A DNA stretch of 64,000 nt from AV69 sp036498205 (GTDB taxonomy: Bacteria; Verrucomicrobiota; Verrucomicrobiia; Chthoniobacterales; UBA10450), in the NCBI GenBank assembly GCA_036498205.1, contig DASXIC010000039.1:1-64000 (forward strand). The letters are read 5' to 3'. The translations under genes and the position numbers were made by a program. Below are positions 45,736 to 54,460 of this stretch, piece by piece; the first letter of the stretch is position 1; each line of letters starts with the position of its first letter. A model generated the notes under the pieces. The model was not told where the DNA came from. It did not search any database and worked only from the letters and a program-made list of their open reading frames with translations.

Positions 45736-47373
45736 TCAGCGGATGTCTTCGACGTAGCTGGCGATGCGATAATCAACGGGAGGGCCGGACAACCACTTTA
45801 GCGCTTTGTCGTAATGGAAACCGGTGTTGCCGTTTCCATAAAACGTCCTGCAAACAACCGCTCCAAATAAGTCCGGGTTGCCATTCATCGTGAAGTCGGC
45901 GCCCGGCGCATAGAAAACAGCCCACAGTTTTGCATTCGAGGCTCCGCCGCCGGGGTTAGTGTCGATCGTCTGCGTTTGTCCGGCCGGCGGGTTGATTCCA
46001 TAAAACTGCATGTGGGAAGCTCGGCTGGTATTGTCGGACTGAACGTAATTTGCGGCGTTATTGGGATCTACCATTAGAACACCAGGGGCACCATCAACGT
46101 TGTTATTATTAGTGTTACTTGCCTTCACCGAATAGTTACCCGCGAAATAGATTTTCGCAGTAACGCCATTGGCAATGGTCACTGAAGGGTTGCCGTTACC
46201 GCCAATGTTACCTGTAACTACCACGTTGACGTAAGTTTCTACCGGCTTTGTCACATGGGTCACCGGATCTGTATAGCTGAGCGCGTTGATTCCAAAGTTA
46301 TTAGGTAGATCACCTGAATAGAGATACCAATCGGGCGTGGCTGCACTCTTAGCAGTAGCGCTCGGCGTGATCGTATTGGGTGACCCCGCCTGATAGGTGA
46401 TACCTGTAGGCTGAGTGATCGGCGGCACTGTGAATGAAATAGAGTTGTCAATCGTACCGTAGATAGCCGGATAGGCGCTATGGGTGACGTTGCCTCCGTT
46501 CGTGCCGACATTGCCATAGATCGGCGCGCTCTGCAGATCAGCAAAATTGGGCGCATTTACGGCGACGTTTCCGTTCCGGGAATCGGCATAGTGCGGATCG
46601 TTCGGGTTATTTGCCGCGAAATAATAGTTGGAGTTGGCCGGCACCGGAGACGCCCCTGGAGGCGGCGTATTATGCGAGTCGTAACTGTCAATTACACTGG
46701 CTGGTCCAGGGCCGGAAAACGAGCTGACACATTTGAGCGCACCTTCGAATGGATCGACTGGCGTGGCGATTAATTCAATCCGGCGGCTTATTTGCGGGTA
46801 TGGGACCGGTGAGACCTGTGGTGAGTTTCCATCGCCATCACCATATGTCGCTTTGAAATGGTCGTAACTGAAATCGATTTTGCGCAACAGACTATCCCCG
46901 CGGGTAGTCAAACTCATCCGATCATCCATACCCGTTCGGCGCAACCCCATAACCTTGGCGGTTCCGGTGGCTCGAATGCGGTAATAGTTGTTCGTGCTCG
47001 GCGGGTTTATGTTGTTGGCCGGAAGCACATCTACCGTGACCGTGGCCGAGAGCGTTGCATCCTGACCAAATGCGGGAACGGATTTCGTCCATGTTAGATT
47101 TGCGGGCGCTGGTGAAGGCACAGCCCAGCCGTCGTTCGTGAAGATGGTTGACACATTCGGATCTCCAATTGTCTTTCGACATTCCGCATAGCCTGTATCG
47201 CCGCCAGCCTCGGCAGCGATCAGCGCTTCTTTCCATCCTTTGACCTGCTTAGAGGTTACGTTGTAGCGCGTGGTGGAATTTACCAGGACGTTGGCGCCGA
47301 CCAATGAAATCACAAGGATTGTAAGCAGGGCGCAGAGCAAAACGCTGCCGCGTTCGAGTTTCTGGATGTTCAT
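45736..47373 (-). CDS. PilX-like pseudopilin/pilus-tip protein
   Basis: 545 residues. The N-terminal helix ERGSVLLCALLTILVISLVG follows the basic start MNIQKL, and the GS-V-L-L pattern with a later basic region (LVNSTTRYNVTSKQVKGWKE) fits the PilX N-terminal domain. The large exported part is rich in Asn, Gly, Thr and Pro with beta-type sequence (GNIGGNGNPSVTIANGVTAK). PilX-like minor pilins sit at pilus tips and prime assembly. It is last in a three-gene run of pilin-like genes, 14 bases after the previous one. The size is well above ordinary minor pilins (about 200), so most of it is an added exposed domain. Confidence 0.7.
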   Translation of the reverse strand: MNIQKLERGSVLLCALLTILVISLVGANVLVNSTTRYNVTSKQVKGWKEALIAAEAGGDTGYAECRKTIGDPNVSTIFTNDGWAVPSPAPANLTWTKSVPAFGQDATLSATVTVDVLPANNINPPSTNNYYRIRATGTAKVMGLRRTGMDDRMSLTTRGDSLLRKIDFSYDHFKATYGDGDGNSPQVSPVPYPQISRRIELIATPVDPFEGALKCVSSFSGPGPASVIDSYDSHNTPPPGASPVPANSNYYFAANNPNDPHYADSRNGNVAVNAPNFADLQSAPIYGNVGTNGGNVTHSAYPAIYGTIDNSISFTVPPITQPTGITYQAGSPNTITPSATAKSAATPDWYLYSGDLPNNFGINALSYTDPVTHVTKPVETYVNVVVTGNIGGNGNPSVTIANGVTAKIYFAGNYSVKASNTNNNNVDGAPGVLMVDPNNAANYVQSDNTSRASHMQFYGINPPAGQTQTIDTNPGGGASNAKLWAVFYAPGADFTMNGNPDLFGAVVCRTFYGNGNTGFHYDKALKWLSGPPVDYRIASYVEDIR

Positions 47374-47387
47374 AAGTTTAGAGCCGA

Positions 47388-48239
47388 TCAGGGAGTTGGC
47401 GCCGGCGTCGGAGTCGGCCGGCGTTGGTTGCGCAAATACGACCTCGCAAAAATAGCGGTGCCATCGCGTTTCATCTGGGTGACGGGATCGGGCGTTCCGC
47501 TCGGACTGGGGCTGGCCCTCGGAAATGTAAAGGTGGGCAAAAATGTGACGTTGGTGTCCGCATACTCCGTATTGGCGAGGGCAACATTGAGGGTATTAGG
47601 CACAAGCTGATCCGTGGCCGAAGCGATTGTTGTTACGGTGCCGTTTTCGGTGCGGACAATTGATTGATTACTGACCGAATAAACCACGCTGGTCGTCGGT
47701 GAGATCGTAGCCGAAACGTTGGTCGCCGTCGCTGTGGCGGTATCCGACATGGTAATGGTAGTCGAGCTCGTGCAAGCAGCAACCGTGACGCCGTCTTTGA
47801 TACCCGCGCCAGCTATCAAGCTACCTACATCGGCTGCGGTAAAGTTACCAGTCGCAGAAGTCAGAGTAGCGGAACCTGCAGTTATGACCCCGTCTTCAAT
47901 CAACCTTCCATAATCCACTCGGGGCCCATTTGAAGTAACCAACACAATCGGCGTCTTCCTAATTCCGCCCTGAATGAAATTCGGCATGGTACAGTTGACC
48001 GTCTGTTTGTCGGTCGAGGTGGTCACCACTGTAGAACGCTTCACGTCACGCCCGAGATAATCGATAATGCGAATTTGCTGGACGTGAGTAGAAAAGAAAT
48101 CGTCGACCGCGGAAAAACTCTTGCGCAATCCTACCGCTGAGGTCATCAGCGCACCCATCATGATGGAGCCGATTCCGACCGCGATCAGCAACTCTCCAAG
48201 GGTAAACCCAGAGTTGTTTGTCTGAAGTCCGCTTTTCAT
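47388..48239 (-). CDS. Prepilin-type minor pilin (PilW-like) with inserted beta domain
   Basis: 283 residues. The type III signal NSGFTLGELLIAVGIGSIMM has Gly before Phe at the cleavage site and Glu at position +5. A coiled helix follows, with an exposed region. Residues about 115-185 (DGVITAGSATLTSATGNFTA, then ADVGSLIAGAGIKDGVTVAA, TSSTTITMSDTATATATNVS) have the Thr/Ser-rich pattern seen in phage-tail and adhesin proteins. The C-terminal tail ends in PTPTPAPTP. It overlaps the preceding gene by ATGA. Confidence 0.78.
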   Translation of the reverse strand: MKSGLQTNNSGFTLGELLIAVGIGSIMMGALMTSAVGLRKSFSAVDDFFSTHVQQIRIIDYLGRDVKRSTVVTTSTDKQTVNCTMPNFIQGGIRKTPIVLVTSNGPRVDYGRLIEDGVITAGSATLTSATGNFTAADVGSLIAGAGIKDGVTVAACTSSTTITMSDTATATATNVSATISPTTSVVYSVSNQSIVRTENGTVTTIASATDQLVPNTLNVALANTEYADTNVTFLPTFTFPRASPSPSGTPDPVTQMKRDGTAIFARSYLRNQRRPTPTPAPTP

Positions 48240-48820
48240 TTTTTCAATCCATCCGATATGAGCGTTTCAGTAGTCTCGGTTCGCGCCCGCCCCCCAAAGG
48301 TCATGTTCCAGGTGTAAGTAACGGTTGCTTTCACCAGCGTCGTTTTGTTCGCTCCGGTTGTGGGAAAACCGGGGCCTCCATTCCAGGCAACTGTCGGCGT
48401 AACCGCGGAGCGTGGAGTTATTGTCGCACCCGGACTACGTGTATAGGTAACCGAAGGGGTGCCGTTAATGTAATCCCTCAGAGTAACGGTTTCTGTTACT
48501 CGAGGCGAAAACAAGGAACTATCCGATGGTAACGCGAGTAACCCAGGCAGGTTGCTATTAGGATCGTTGGGATCGGTACCAGTCGTGGTGGTCATGTAAC
48601 TTTGACTGATCAAATCCACGAAGGCGAGGTTGCGGAGAGTTTCTATCCGATTATGCACGCCCTGAATGGCACTCACGCTCTCCTTGCTCGCTTCGATGTA
48701 GCGCAAACACATTGCGTTCATCTCAAAGATGCCGGCAAAGAACACCGCAACCAGGACAACCGAAATCATGACTTCGGGCAGGGTAACGGCGGTGCGTGGA
48801 GAAGAGGGTCGAAAATGCAC
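48236..48820 (-). CDS. PilV-like minor pilin
   Basis: 194 residues. A prepilin-type helix with an unusual cleavage site, SPRTAVTLPEVMISVVLVAV, has Ala instead of Gly before the cut but keeps Glu at +5. The helix leads to EMNAMCLRYIEASKESVSAI and a small globular C-terminal part (TLRDYINGTPSVTYTRSPGA). PilV-like proteins prime type IV pilus or type II secretion pseudopilus assembly. It is the first gene of the trio, with the other two overlapping or close behind. No pilus motor genes are in this window. Confidence 0.75.
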   Translation of the reverse strand: MHFRPSSPRTAVTLPEVMISVVLVAVFFAGIFEMNAMCLRYIEASKESVSAIQGVHNRIETLRNLAFVDLISQSYMTTTTGTDPNDPNSNLPGLLALPSDSSLFSPRVTETVTLRDYINGTPSVTYTRSPGATITPRSAVTPTVAWNGGPGFPTTGANKTTLVKATVTYTWNMTFGGRARTETTETLISDGLKK

Positions 48821-48932
48821 AGGAGGTATGGAAATTATAAGCAGATGTTATGCCGATTTTGCCCCTGAAACTGCCTCCGCCGCGCCTTGCTTTTCCCTCG
48901 GAGCGTGGTAGTTCCTTGCCCTGGTCCTGCCA

Positions 48933-49009
48933 CGGGCTGTGGCTCAGCTTGGTAGAGCGCCTCGTTCGGGACGAGGAGGCCGTGGGTTCAAATCCCACCA
49001 GCCCGACCA
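48933..49009 (+). tRNA. tRNA-Pro (CGG)
   Basis: Acceptor stem CGGGCTG pairs with CAGCCCG, then discriminator A and encoded CCA. The anticodon loop TTCGGGA within CCTCG...CGAGG gives CGG, reading proline CCG. D-arm GCTCAGCTTGGTAGAGC and T-arm GTGGGTTCAAATCCCAC are normal. Transcribed from plus, divergent from the pilin genes. Confidence 0.96.
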
Positions 49010-49207
49010 ACCCTTTACCCTCCCGGTTACGAAAGATTCGCCGGCCGGGCAAACTCTTCGGCTGTCTTTTATGCCGGGTACGCAGGCAAATGCGCTGGAG
49101 CGTCGTAGAAAGTAGCTTCTGGCGATTTCATAGCGAAAACGTTTGCGGTTTCCGACAAGCGGTGCTTGCGTTGCGCCTTACTTGCACGCCAGACTAACAA
49201 TTCGGCT

Positions 49208-49312
49208 ATGGGTTCCCTGAAGAAACGACGCAAAGCGAAAATCTCCAAGCACAAGCGCCGCAAGCGCATGAAGGAGAATCGTCACAAGAAGCGCCTTCGT
49301 TACAAGTCCTAG
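49208..49312 (+). CDS. bS22/AURKAIP1-COX24-like small ribosomal protein
   Basis: 34 residues from the ATG at 49208, too short for usual gene finders. MGSLKKRRKAKISKHKRRKR is followed by MKENRHKKRLRYKS. Almost every second residue is Lys or Arg, with the pattern G-S-x-K-K-R-R-K...KHKRRK that marks the COX24/AURKAIP1 domain, found in mitochondrial ribosomes and as bS22 in mycobacteria and in Bacteroidetes/Verrucomicrobia relatives. It probably joins the small ribosomal subunit. A hairpin (49323-49344, CCGCC-GAGG/CCTC-GGCGG) lies just downstream but has no T-run. Confidence 0.85.
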   Translation: MGSLKKRRKAKISKHKRRKRMKENRHKKRLRYKS

Positions 49313-49367
49313 CCGCGACAGACCGCCTGAGGTTGCCTCGGCGGACGCTCACCGGTACAGTCACGTT

Positions 49368-51197
49368 ATGATGCGGCGGAAGCAGACAGCATGGTTTGCT
49401 CTGCTGTTGTTTGCTTTTGCTGCAGGCGACAAGCTTGGCGCGACTCCGTCGTCGCGCGACATCTCGCGTGTTAAGGCAGCACCAAACACACGCCAAAGAT
49501 CCTCGAAATTGGGCGCAATTGACGATTCGTTGGCCATTACTCCCGCAAAAGACCTTGCGCTGCGTGACGATGGTCAACATAAGGCCGATGCCCTCGCCCA
49601 TTTCGTCCAAGGGATCGATTACGAAGAGAATGGAGAACTGGAAAAGGCACTGGAGGAATATCGGCAGGTCTTGAACGTCGATCCTGGTCAGGTGGAGCTC
49701 GCCCTGCGCGTGGCAGCGTTGCTGGTGCGCGATGACGAGTATCCCGATGCAATCGATGTCTTGAAAGATGCGGTCAAAGCCCGTCCTAATGCCGCCGAGC
49801 CTTATCTCCAACTCGCGTTTATTTATGCGAAATACCTGCGGAAAACTGACCAGGCTGTCGAATTCGCAAATAAGGCAATTGCGCTAAACCCGCAGAGTAT
49901 CGACGGCTATCAACGGCTTTTTGAAGTCCGTATTGCCTCAGGTGATGAGAAGCGGGCGCTCGAAGCGCTTGATCGTGCGTCAAAGTTGCAAAACGCGGAT
50001 GCCCCCTTTTGGATAAAACTCGGCCGTCTTTATTCTTCCGTCTTTTTGAAGCCCGACGCGCACCCATCACCGGAACAGACGGCACGATTAAATTCAATCT
50101 ACCGAACTGCGGCTACCAAAGGTCAGGACGACAACGCCATTCTTAAGGAAGCAGGCGACTATTTCGCCGCTACTCAGCAAATCAAAGAAGCCTTGCCGCT
50201 TTATCTGCGGGTGCTCGAGCTCAAACCTGATGATGCGAACGTGCGCGAAAAGCTCGCCGCCGCATTTGTGCTGACGAATCAGCGATCGCGCGCGGTGGAA
50301 ACTTTGGAGGCCATCATCAAAGAGCATCCGGAAAAATATCAGCCTTATGAATTGCTGGCACAGTTGCACGACGACGAGGGGCGTTCGCTGGTGCGGGCAA
50401 ACCAGGCTGATGCCGCGGAAGCGGAATTCAAAAAAGCTGCGGCAAATTATGAACAAAGCTTATTGATCAATCCAAATCACGCGGTCACGTATTTGAGATT
50501 GGCGGAGCTATTGCTCGCTCCGCTGAAGCAGAGCGATCGCGCGGTGGCATTACTTAAGGACGCGCGCCGGCGTTATCCGGATGCACCAGAATTCGCATAT
50601 TATCTGGCGATCGCGTTGCGCGAAGCGAAGAACGCGAAGGAATCTGCCGTCACGTTCGAGGAGGCCTTGAACGAGGCGCAAAATACGAATCCAGATATTT
50701 TAACGGCGCGATTTTACGTCGATTATGGCGCAGCAGCGGAGCAGGCTGGGCTCTACGAAAAAGCGGCTGATCTTTTTCGGAAGGCGATCGCGATGGATCC
50801 AACCAATGCGGCCGAACCTTACAATTACCTGGGATATATGTGGGCCGAGCAGAACAGCCATCTCGATGAAGCGGAAGATGCCGTGAAACGCGCACTCCAG
50901 CTCGATCCTGGGAACGGTGCCTACCTCGACAGCATGGCCTGGGTGCAATACCGACAGGGAAAGTTCGATCAGGCACTGGAAAATTTAAAACGGGCTGTGC
51001 AGAATCTCACCCGGGAAGATGCCGTCGTCTTCGAGCACCTTGGCGATGTTTATTTGAAGCTAAACCGAACGCCCCAGGCGATCGAAGCGTGGCAAAAAGC
51101 GCATGCCCTCGATCCGTCCAATAAAGATCTGGCGGCCAAAATTGATGGCCATAAAACCCGAGTCAGCAAGACCCAAGCCGCTGGAGTGAAGCCATGA
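49368..51197 (+). CDS. Secreted TPR-repeat protein
   Basis: 609 residues. A signal peptide (TAWFALLLFAFAAGDKLGA) is followed by about 12-13 TPR units, such as ALEEYRQVLNVDPGQVELAL, AVEFANKAIALNPQSIDGYQ and LFRKAIAMDPTNAAEPYNYL. TPR arrays hold partner proteins; in outer-membrane biogenesis they resemble BamD-like or LapB-like helpers. The start could be the second ATG. The stop overlaps the next start by ATGA, so it is coupled with the permease, which suggests these proteins form one complex. Confidence 0.85.
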   Translation: MMRRKQTAWFALLLFAFAAGDKLGATPSSRDISRVKAAPNTRQRSSKLGAIDDSLAITPAKDLALRDDGQHKADALAHFVQGIDYEENGELEKALEEYRQVLNVDPGQVELALRVAALLVRDDEYPDAIDVLKDAVKARPNAAEPYLQLAFIYAKYLRKTDQAVEFANKAIALNPQSIDGYQRLFEVRIASGDEKRALEALDRASKLQNADAPFWIKLGRLYSSVFLKPDAHPSPEQTARLNSIYRTAATKGQDDNAILKEAGDYFAATQQIKEALPLYLRVLELKPDDANVREKLAAAFVLTNQRSRAVETLEAIIKEHPEKYQPYELLAQLHDDEGRSLVRANQADAAEAEFKKAAANYEQSLLINPNHAVTYLRLAELLLAPLKQSDRAVALLKDARRRYPDAPEFAYYLAIALREAKNAKESAVTFEEALNEAQNTNPDILTARFYVDYGAAAEQAGLYEKAADLFRKAIAMDPTNAAEPYNYLGYMWAEQNSHLDEAEDAVKRALQLDPGNGAYLDSMAWVQYRQGKFDQALENLKRAVQNLTREDAVVFEHLGDVYLKLNRTPQAIEAWQKAHALDPSNKDLAAKIDGHKTRVSKTQAAGVKP

Positions 51198-52588
51198 ACG
51201 CAGGCCGCCACTCAGTTTATCCGAACGAGTGGCAGCGCAGGGCGATCTGGTCGGCCGTGAGCGCGCTGGCCATATGCTTTCTTATTTTTGTCTTCGTCGC
51301 TGTGATTTGGATCATGGCCAACGTCGTGAGTTTTTTGCAACCGATTCTGATTCCCGTCGCCATAGCCGGGATTCTTGCCTACCTGCTCGATCCGGTCGTC
51401 ACACGAATGAGTCGCCATGGCCTTGGCCGAACCAAATCGGTGCTGCTCCTTTTCGCCATCGCCGCGGTTGCGCTGGCCGCCTTGGCGACATGGCTGCTCC
51501 CGGTAATCTGGTATCAGAGTACGAGCGTGGCGAAGGACCTCCCGCAGTACACCGTCAAGGCGCGAGACCAGGTCGTCGATTTGCTTTATCGCTACAATCG
51601 CACATTCGGGGGCGGCAAAACAAAAAACGGAACAACCAGCGGCGTAATCGATTGGCTGCTTGGTTCGCCTACTCCTGCGACGAGTGCACGCCCGACAGCG
51701 CCTGCTCGAGCCCCGGAACAAGATGCATTGATCACACCAACACCGCCCGTGGAAGAAATCGCGCCAGCGCCGGCAAAGGTTACTTCCGCCGAGCGGCAAC
51801 GAATCCAGGAATATTTCGAAAAACAGATTCCAAACGTCGAAAAACAGCTTCCAAACCTGATGGACAAGTTTTGGGGCATCCTAAAGAAAAGCATCGGTGG
51901 CTTTCTTGGATTCACCGGTTTTCTTCTCAGCCTCATTTTAGTGCCGATCTATCTGTTTTTCCTTCTGAAAGAGCGCCCCGCCATCCAGCGACACTGGAAG
52001 GAATATCTGCCGCTGCGTGATTCCCCACTGAAAGATGAAGTGGCGACCGTGATTATGCAGATCAACAGCTACATCATCGCCTATTTCCGCGGTCAACTTC
52101 TCGTCTGCCTGGTGGACGGAATCCTTATTGGAACGACGCTTTCATTCCTGCCACGGCCCGGCCTGAATTTCGCTCCGCTGATCGGTGCATTAGTCGTCGT
52201 CCTGACAATGATTCCTTACATCGGGATCATCCTTTGCTGGATTCCGGCGGTGCTGATTGCCGCCGCACAGTGGGGTGATTGGACTCATCCACTACTAGTC
52301 ACGTTGATATTCATCGTCGTCCAAAACCTCGAAGGTTTGTTTTACGCACCTCGCATCGTTGGCAATTCCGTTGGTCTCCACCCGATGACGGTAATTGTTT
52401 CCATATTTGTCTGGGGCTTGCTGATCGGAGGATTGCTTGGCCCAATCCTGGCCGTCCCGCTGACCGCTACGATCAAGGTACTGCTTGCGCGTTATGTCTG
52501 GGACCGCCGGCTCCGCGAAGAAATCGCTGAGGAAATCGACCAAGTTCCTGTCGTCCAACAGGCCGAGATCGAGACGGCCGGCGCTTAA
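51194..52588 (+). CDS. AI-2E family transporter
   Basis: 464 residues, the normal size being about 350. Eight hydrophobic segments fit the family (PerM/TqsA/YdiK), with the late motif YIGIILCWIPAVLIAAAQWG and the C-terminal pair LEGLFYAPRIVGNSVGLHPM, VPLTATIKVLLARYVWDR. An insertion of about 100 residues rich in Pro, Ala and Thr (around 145-195) lies between helices 3 and 4. Family members export autoinducer-2 or act as Na/H antiporters; most are unassigned. It is translationally coupled with the TPR gene before it. Confidence 0.85.
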   Translation: MNAGRHSVYPNEWQRRAIWSAVSALAICFLIFVFVAVIWIMANVVSFLQPILIPVAIAGILAYLLDPVVTRMSRHGLGRTKSVLLLFAIAAVALAALATWLLPVIWYQSTSVAKDLPQYTVKARDQVVDLLYRYNRTFGGGKTKNGTTSGVIDWLLGSPTPATSARPTAPARAPEQDALITPTPPVEEIAPAPAKVTSAERQRIQEYFEKQIPNVEKQLPNLMDKFWGILKKSIGGFLGFTGFLLSLILVPIYLFFLLKERPAIQRHWKEYLPLRDSPLKDEVATVIMQINSYIIAYFRGQLLVCLVDGILIGTTLSFLPRPGLNFAPLIGALVVVLTMIPYIGIILCWIPAVLIAAAQWGDWTHPLLVTLIFIVVQNLEGLFYAPRIVGNSVGLHPMTVIVSIFVWGLLIGGLLGPILAVPLTATIKVLLARYVWDRRLREEIAEEIDQVPVVQQAEIETAGA

Positions 52589-52630
52589 CCGTCAGTTGAA
52601 ATTGCGTTCTGGCATGCGGATAGAACTCGG

Positions 52631-54460
52631 ATGGCACATCCCACAACGCGTCCGACACATCGGCGCCGGGCTAGATCCGCGCGTTCGCGTTCACGGCTGC
52701 CAAGCCGGACCGTTGTTATCGTCGCAGCAGTTATCGGCGGATTTGTTCTCGGTCTTCTCTTTCTCGCGGTCGGTCCTAAACTCATTAGTAGCTGGGAAGA
52801 ATCGCGTTGTCTCAAACACGCCGACGAGGGTTTAAAGCGCGGAGATTTCAATAGCGCGGTCGCTTTTGCACAGCAGGCATTGCACTTCGATCGGGATTCG
52901 CTTCCGGCTTTTCGTATTTTGGCCGAAGCGACGGAAAAACAAAATCGCGCTGACACTGTAACCTGGCGCGGTCAAATCGCCCGTTTACAACCGCGGGATG
53001 TCGATAGCCAACTTAACCTGGCATCGGCCGCGCTGCGATTCGGCCAACTCGATGTGGCCCGCACCGCGCTTGAGAACGTGCCCAAAGAGAGTCGGGACAG
53101 TGCCGCCTATAATGTCGTCGCCGGCTGGCTGGCGCGCGCGCAAGGCGACGATGCCGGGGTCGATCGTCATTTCGCCGCCGCGGTAGAGAAAGAGCCGGGC
53201 AATGAACTCTATCAATTCAATCTTGCGGCCTTGCGTATCAAATCACCCGATCAAGGGAAAAGCGCGGCAGCGCGGGAGACTCTTGAACGTCTGGCCAAAG
53301 TTGCACCGTTCCGTGCGGGTTCGCTCCGGGCCTTGTTAAGCGATGCGGTTCTGCGGGACGATTTTCCCACGGCAGACCGGTACGCCCAGGAACTGCAGAT
53401 GAGTCCTCAGGTGACGTTCTCCGATTATCTCCTTTGCCTCGATTTCTATAAGAAATTGGATGAAAAAAAATTCGCAGCGCTGCTGGAAAAAGTGAAACCT
53501 GTGGCGGCACGGCTTTCATCCGATCTTGCCCTTCTCCTTGGCTGGATGAACAGCCATGGGATGGCCGCGGACGCTCTGCGCTGGACGGAAAAGTTGCCGA
53601 CGGAAAAAACGACGAACCCGCCGGCTGCAATCGAGATAGCGGACGCGCTCAGTTTGCAAAAAAATTGGTCGCGTCTTCGTCGTTGGACGCGTGGCGACTC
53701 GTGGGGGGATGATGATTACCTGCGGCTTGCTTACCAGGCCTACGCCGTGCGACAGACGCGGCAATCTGCCGCGGATGCAGAGTTCGGATCGCTCTGGCGT
53801 GCGGCGGAGCACGCTTGCGAGGAGAACATCGAACACGAAATGCGCCTCGCGCGCTTCGCTTCGAGGTGGAACCTGCCGACCCAGGCTGAGCAGCTTTGGT
53901 TGCGCGTCGCGCACAATCCACTCAGCCGGCGGGAAGCGCTGGATGCGCTTTTCGAGATCTACCGCACGAACAACGACCTTCCGAACCTTTATCTCACAGC
54001 GATGCGCTTGCATGAAACATCGCCGAACGAACCTCTGCTAGCAGCCGAATACGCCCGTCTTTCCATTTTGCTCGATCGCAATGCCAAAGAAGGCCAGCGC
54101 GTCGCACAAGAAGCCTTCGATCAGGCGCCAAACGAGCCACTATGCGTTATCGCACAAGCCCTTTCCCTTAATTCCCTGGGACGCGCTGCCGAAGGGATGG
54201 AAGTAATGAGAAAGTTACCACCGGAAAAATTGCATGAGCCGCACAACGCTGTCTACGCCGCAGTCTTGTTGCTTGATCAGGGACAAGCCGAGGCCGCACG
54301 CGAGTTTATCGATTCCGCCAACGCCGCCCCTATTTTTGTCGAAGAAAAAAAACTTCTACAGGAAGCGCTGCAGAAGAATCAGGCGAACCAATCGCCTCCA
54401 CCGGTTCCGGCGCAATCCGCTTCCCCAGCAGAAACACCGGTCGACATTTCTCCGCGTTAA
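52631..54460 (+). CDS. Membrane-anchored TPR-like protein
   Basis: 609 residues with an Arg-rich cytoplasmic N-terminus, one membrane helix (about residues 28-48, VVIVAAVIGGFVLGLLFLAV) and a long helical-repeat domain outside. Units such as FNSAVAFAQQALHFDRDSLP and LDVARTALENVPKESRDSAA follow the TPR pattern, less regular toward the C-terminus. It is 42 bases after the AI-2E gene in the same direction, so two TPR proteins flank the permease. The role is unknown. The 3' end overlaps the convergent Hsp70 gene by four bases. Confidence 0.7.
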   Translation: MAHPTTRPTHRRRARSARSRSRLPSRTVVIVAAVIGGFVLGLLFLAVGPKLISSWEESRCLKHADEGLKRGDFNSAVAFAQQALHFDRDSLPAFRILAEATEKQNRADTVTWRGQIARLQPRDVDSQLNLASAALRFGQLDVARTALENVPKESRDSAAYNVVAGWLARAQGDDAGVDRHFAAAVEKEPGNELYQFNLAALRIKSPDQGKSAAARETLERLAKVAPFRAGSLRALLSDAVLRDDFPTADRYAQELQMSPQVTFSDYLLCLDFYKKLDEKKFAALLEKVKPVAARLSSDLALLLGWMNSHGMAADALRWTEKLPTEKTTNPPAAIEIADALSLQKNWSRLRRWTRGDSWGDDDYLRLAYQAYAVRQTRQSAADAEFGSLWRAAEHACEENIEHEMRLARFASRWNLPTQAEQLWLRVAHNPLSRREALDALFEIYRTNNDLPNLYLTAMRLHETSPNEPLLAAEYARLSILLDRNAKEGQRVAQEAFDQAPNEPLCVIAQALSLNSLGRAAEGMEVMRKLPPEKLHEPHNAVYAAVLLLDQGQAEAAREFIDSANAAPIFVEEKKLLQEALQKNQANQSPPPVPAQSASPAETPVDISPR

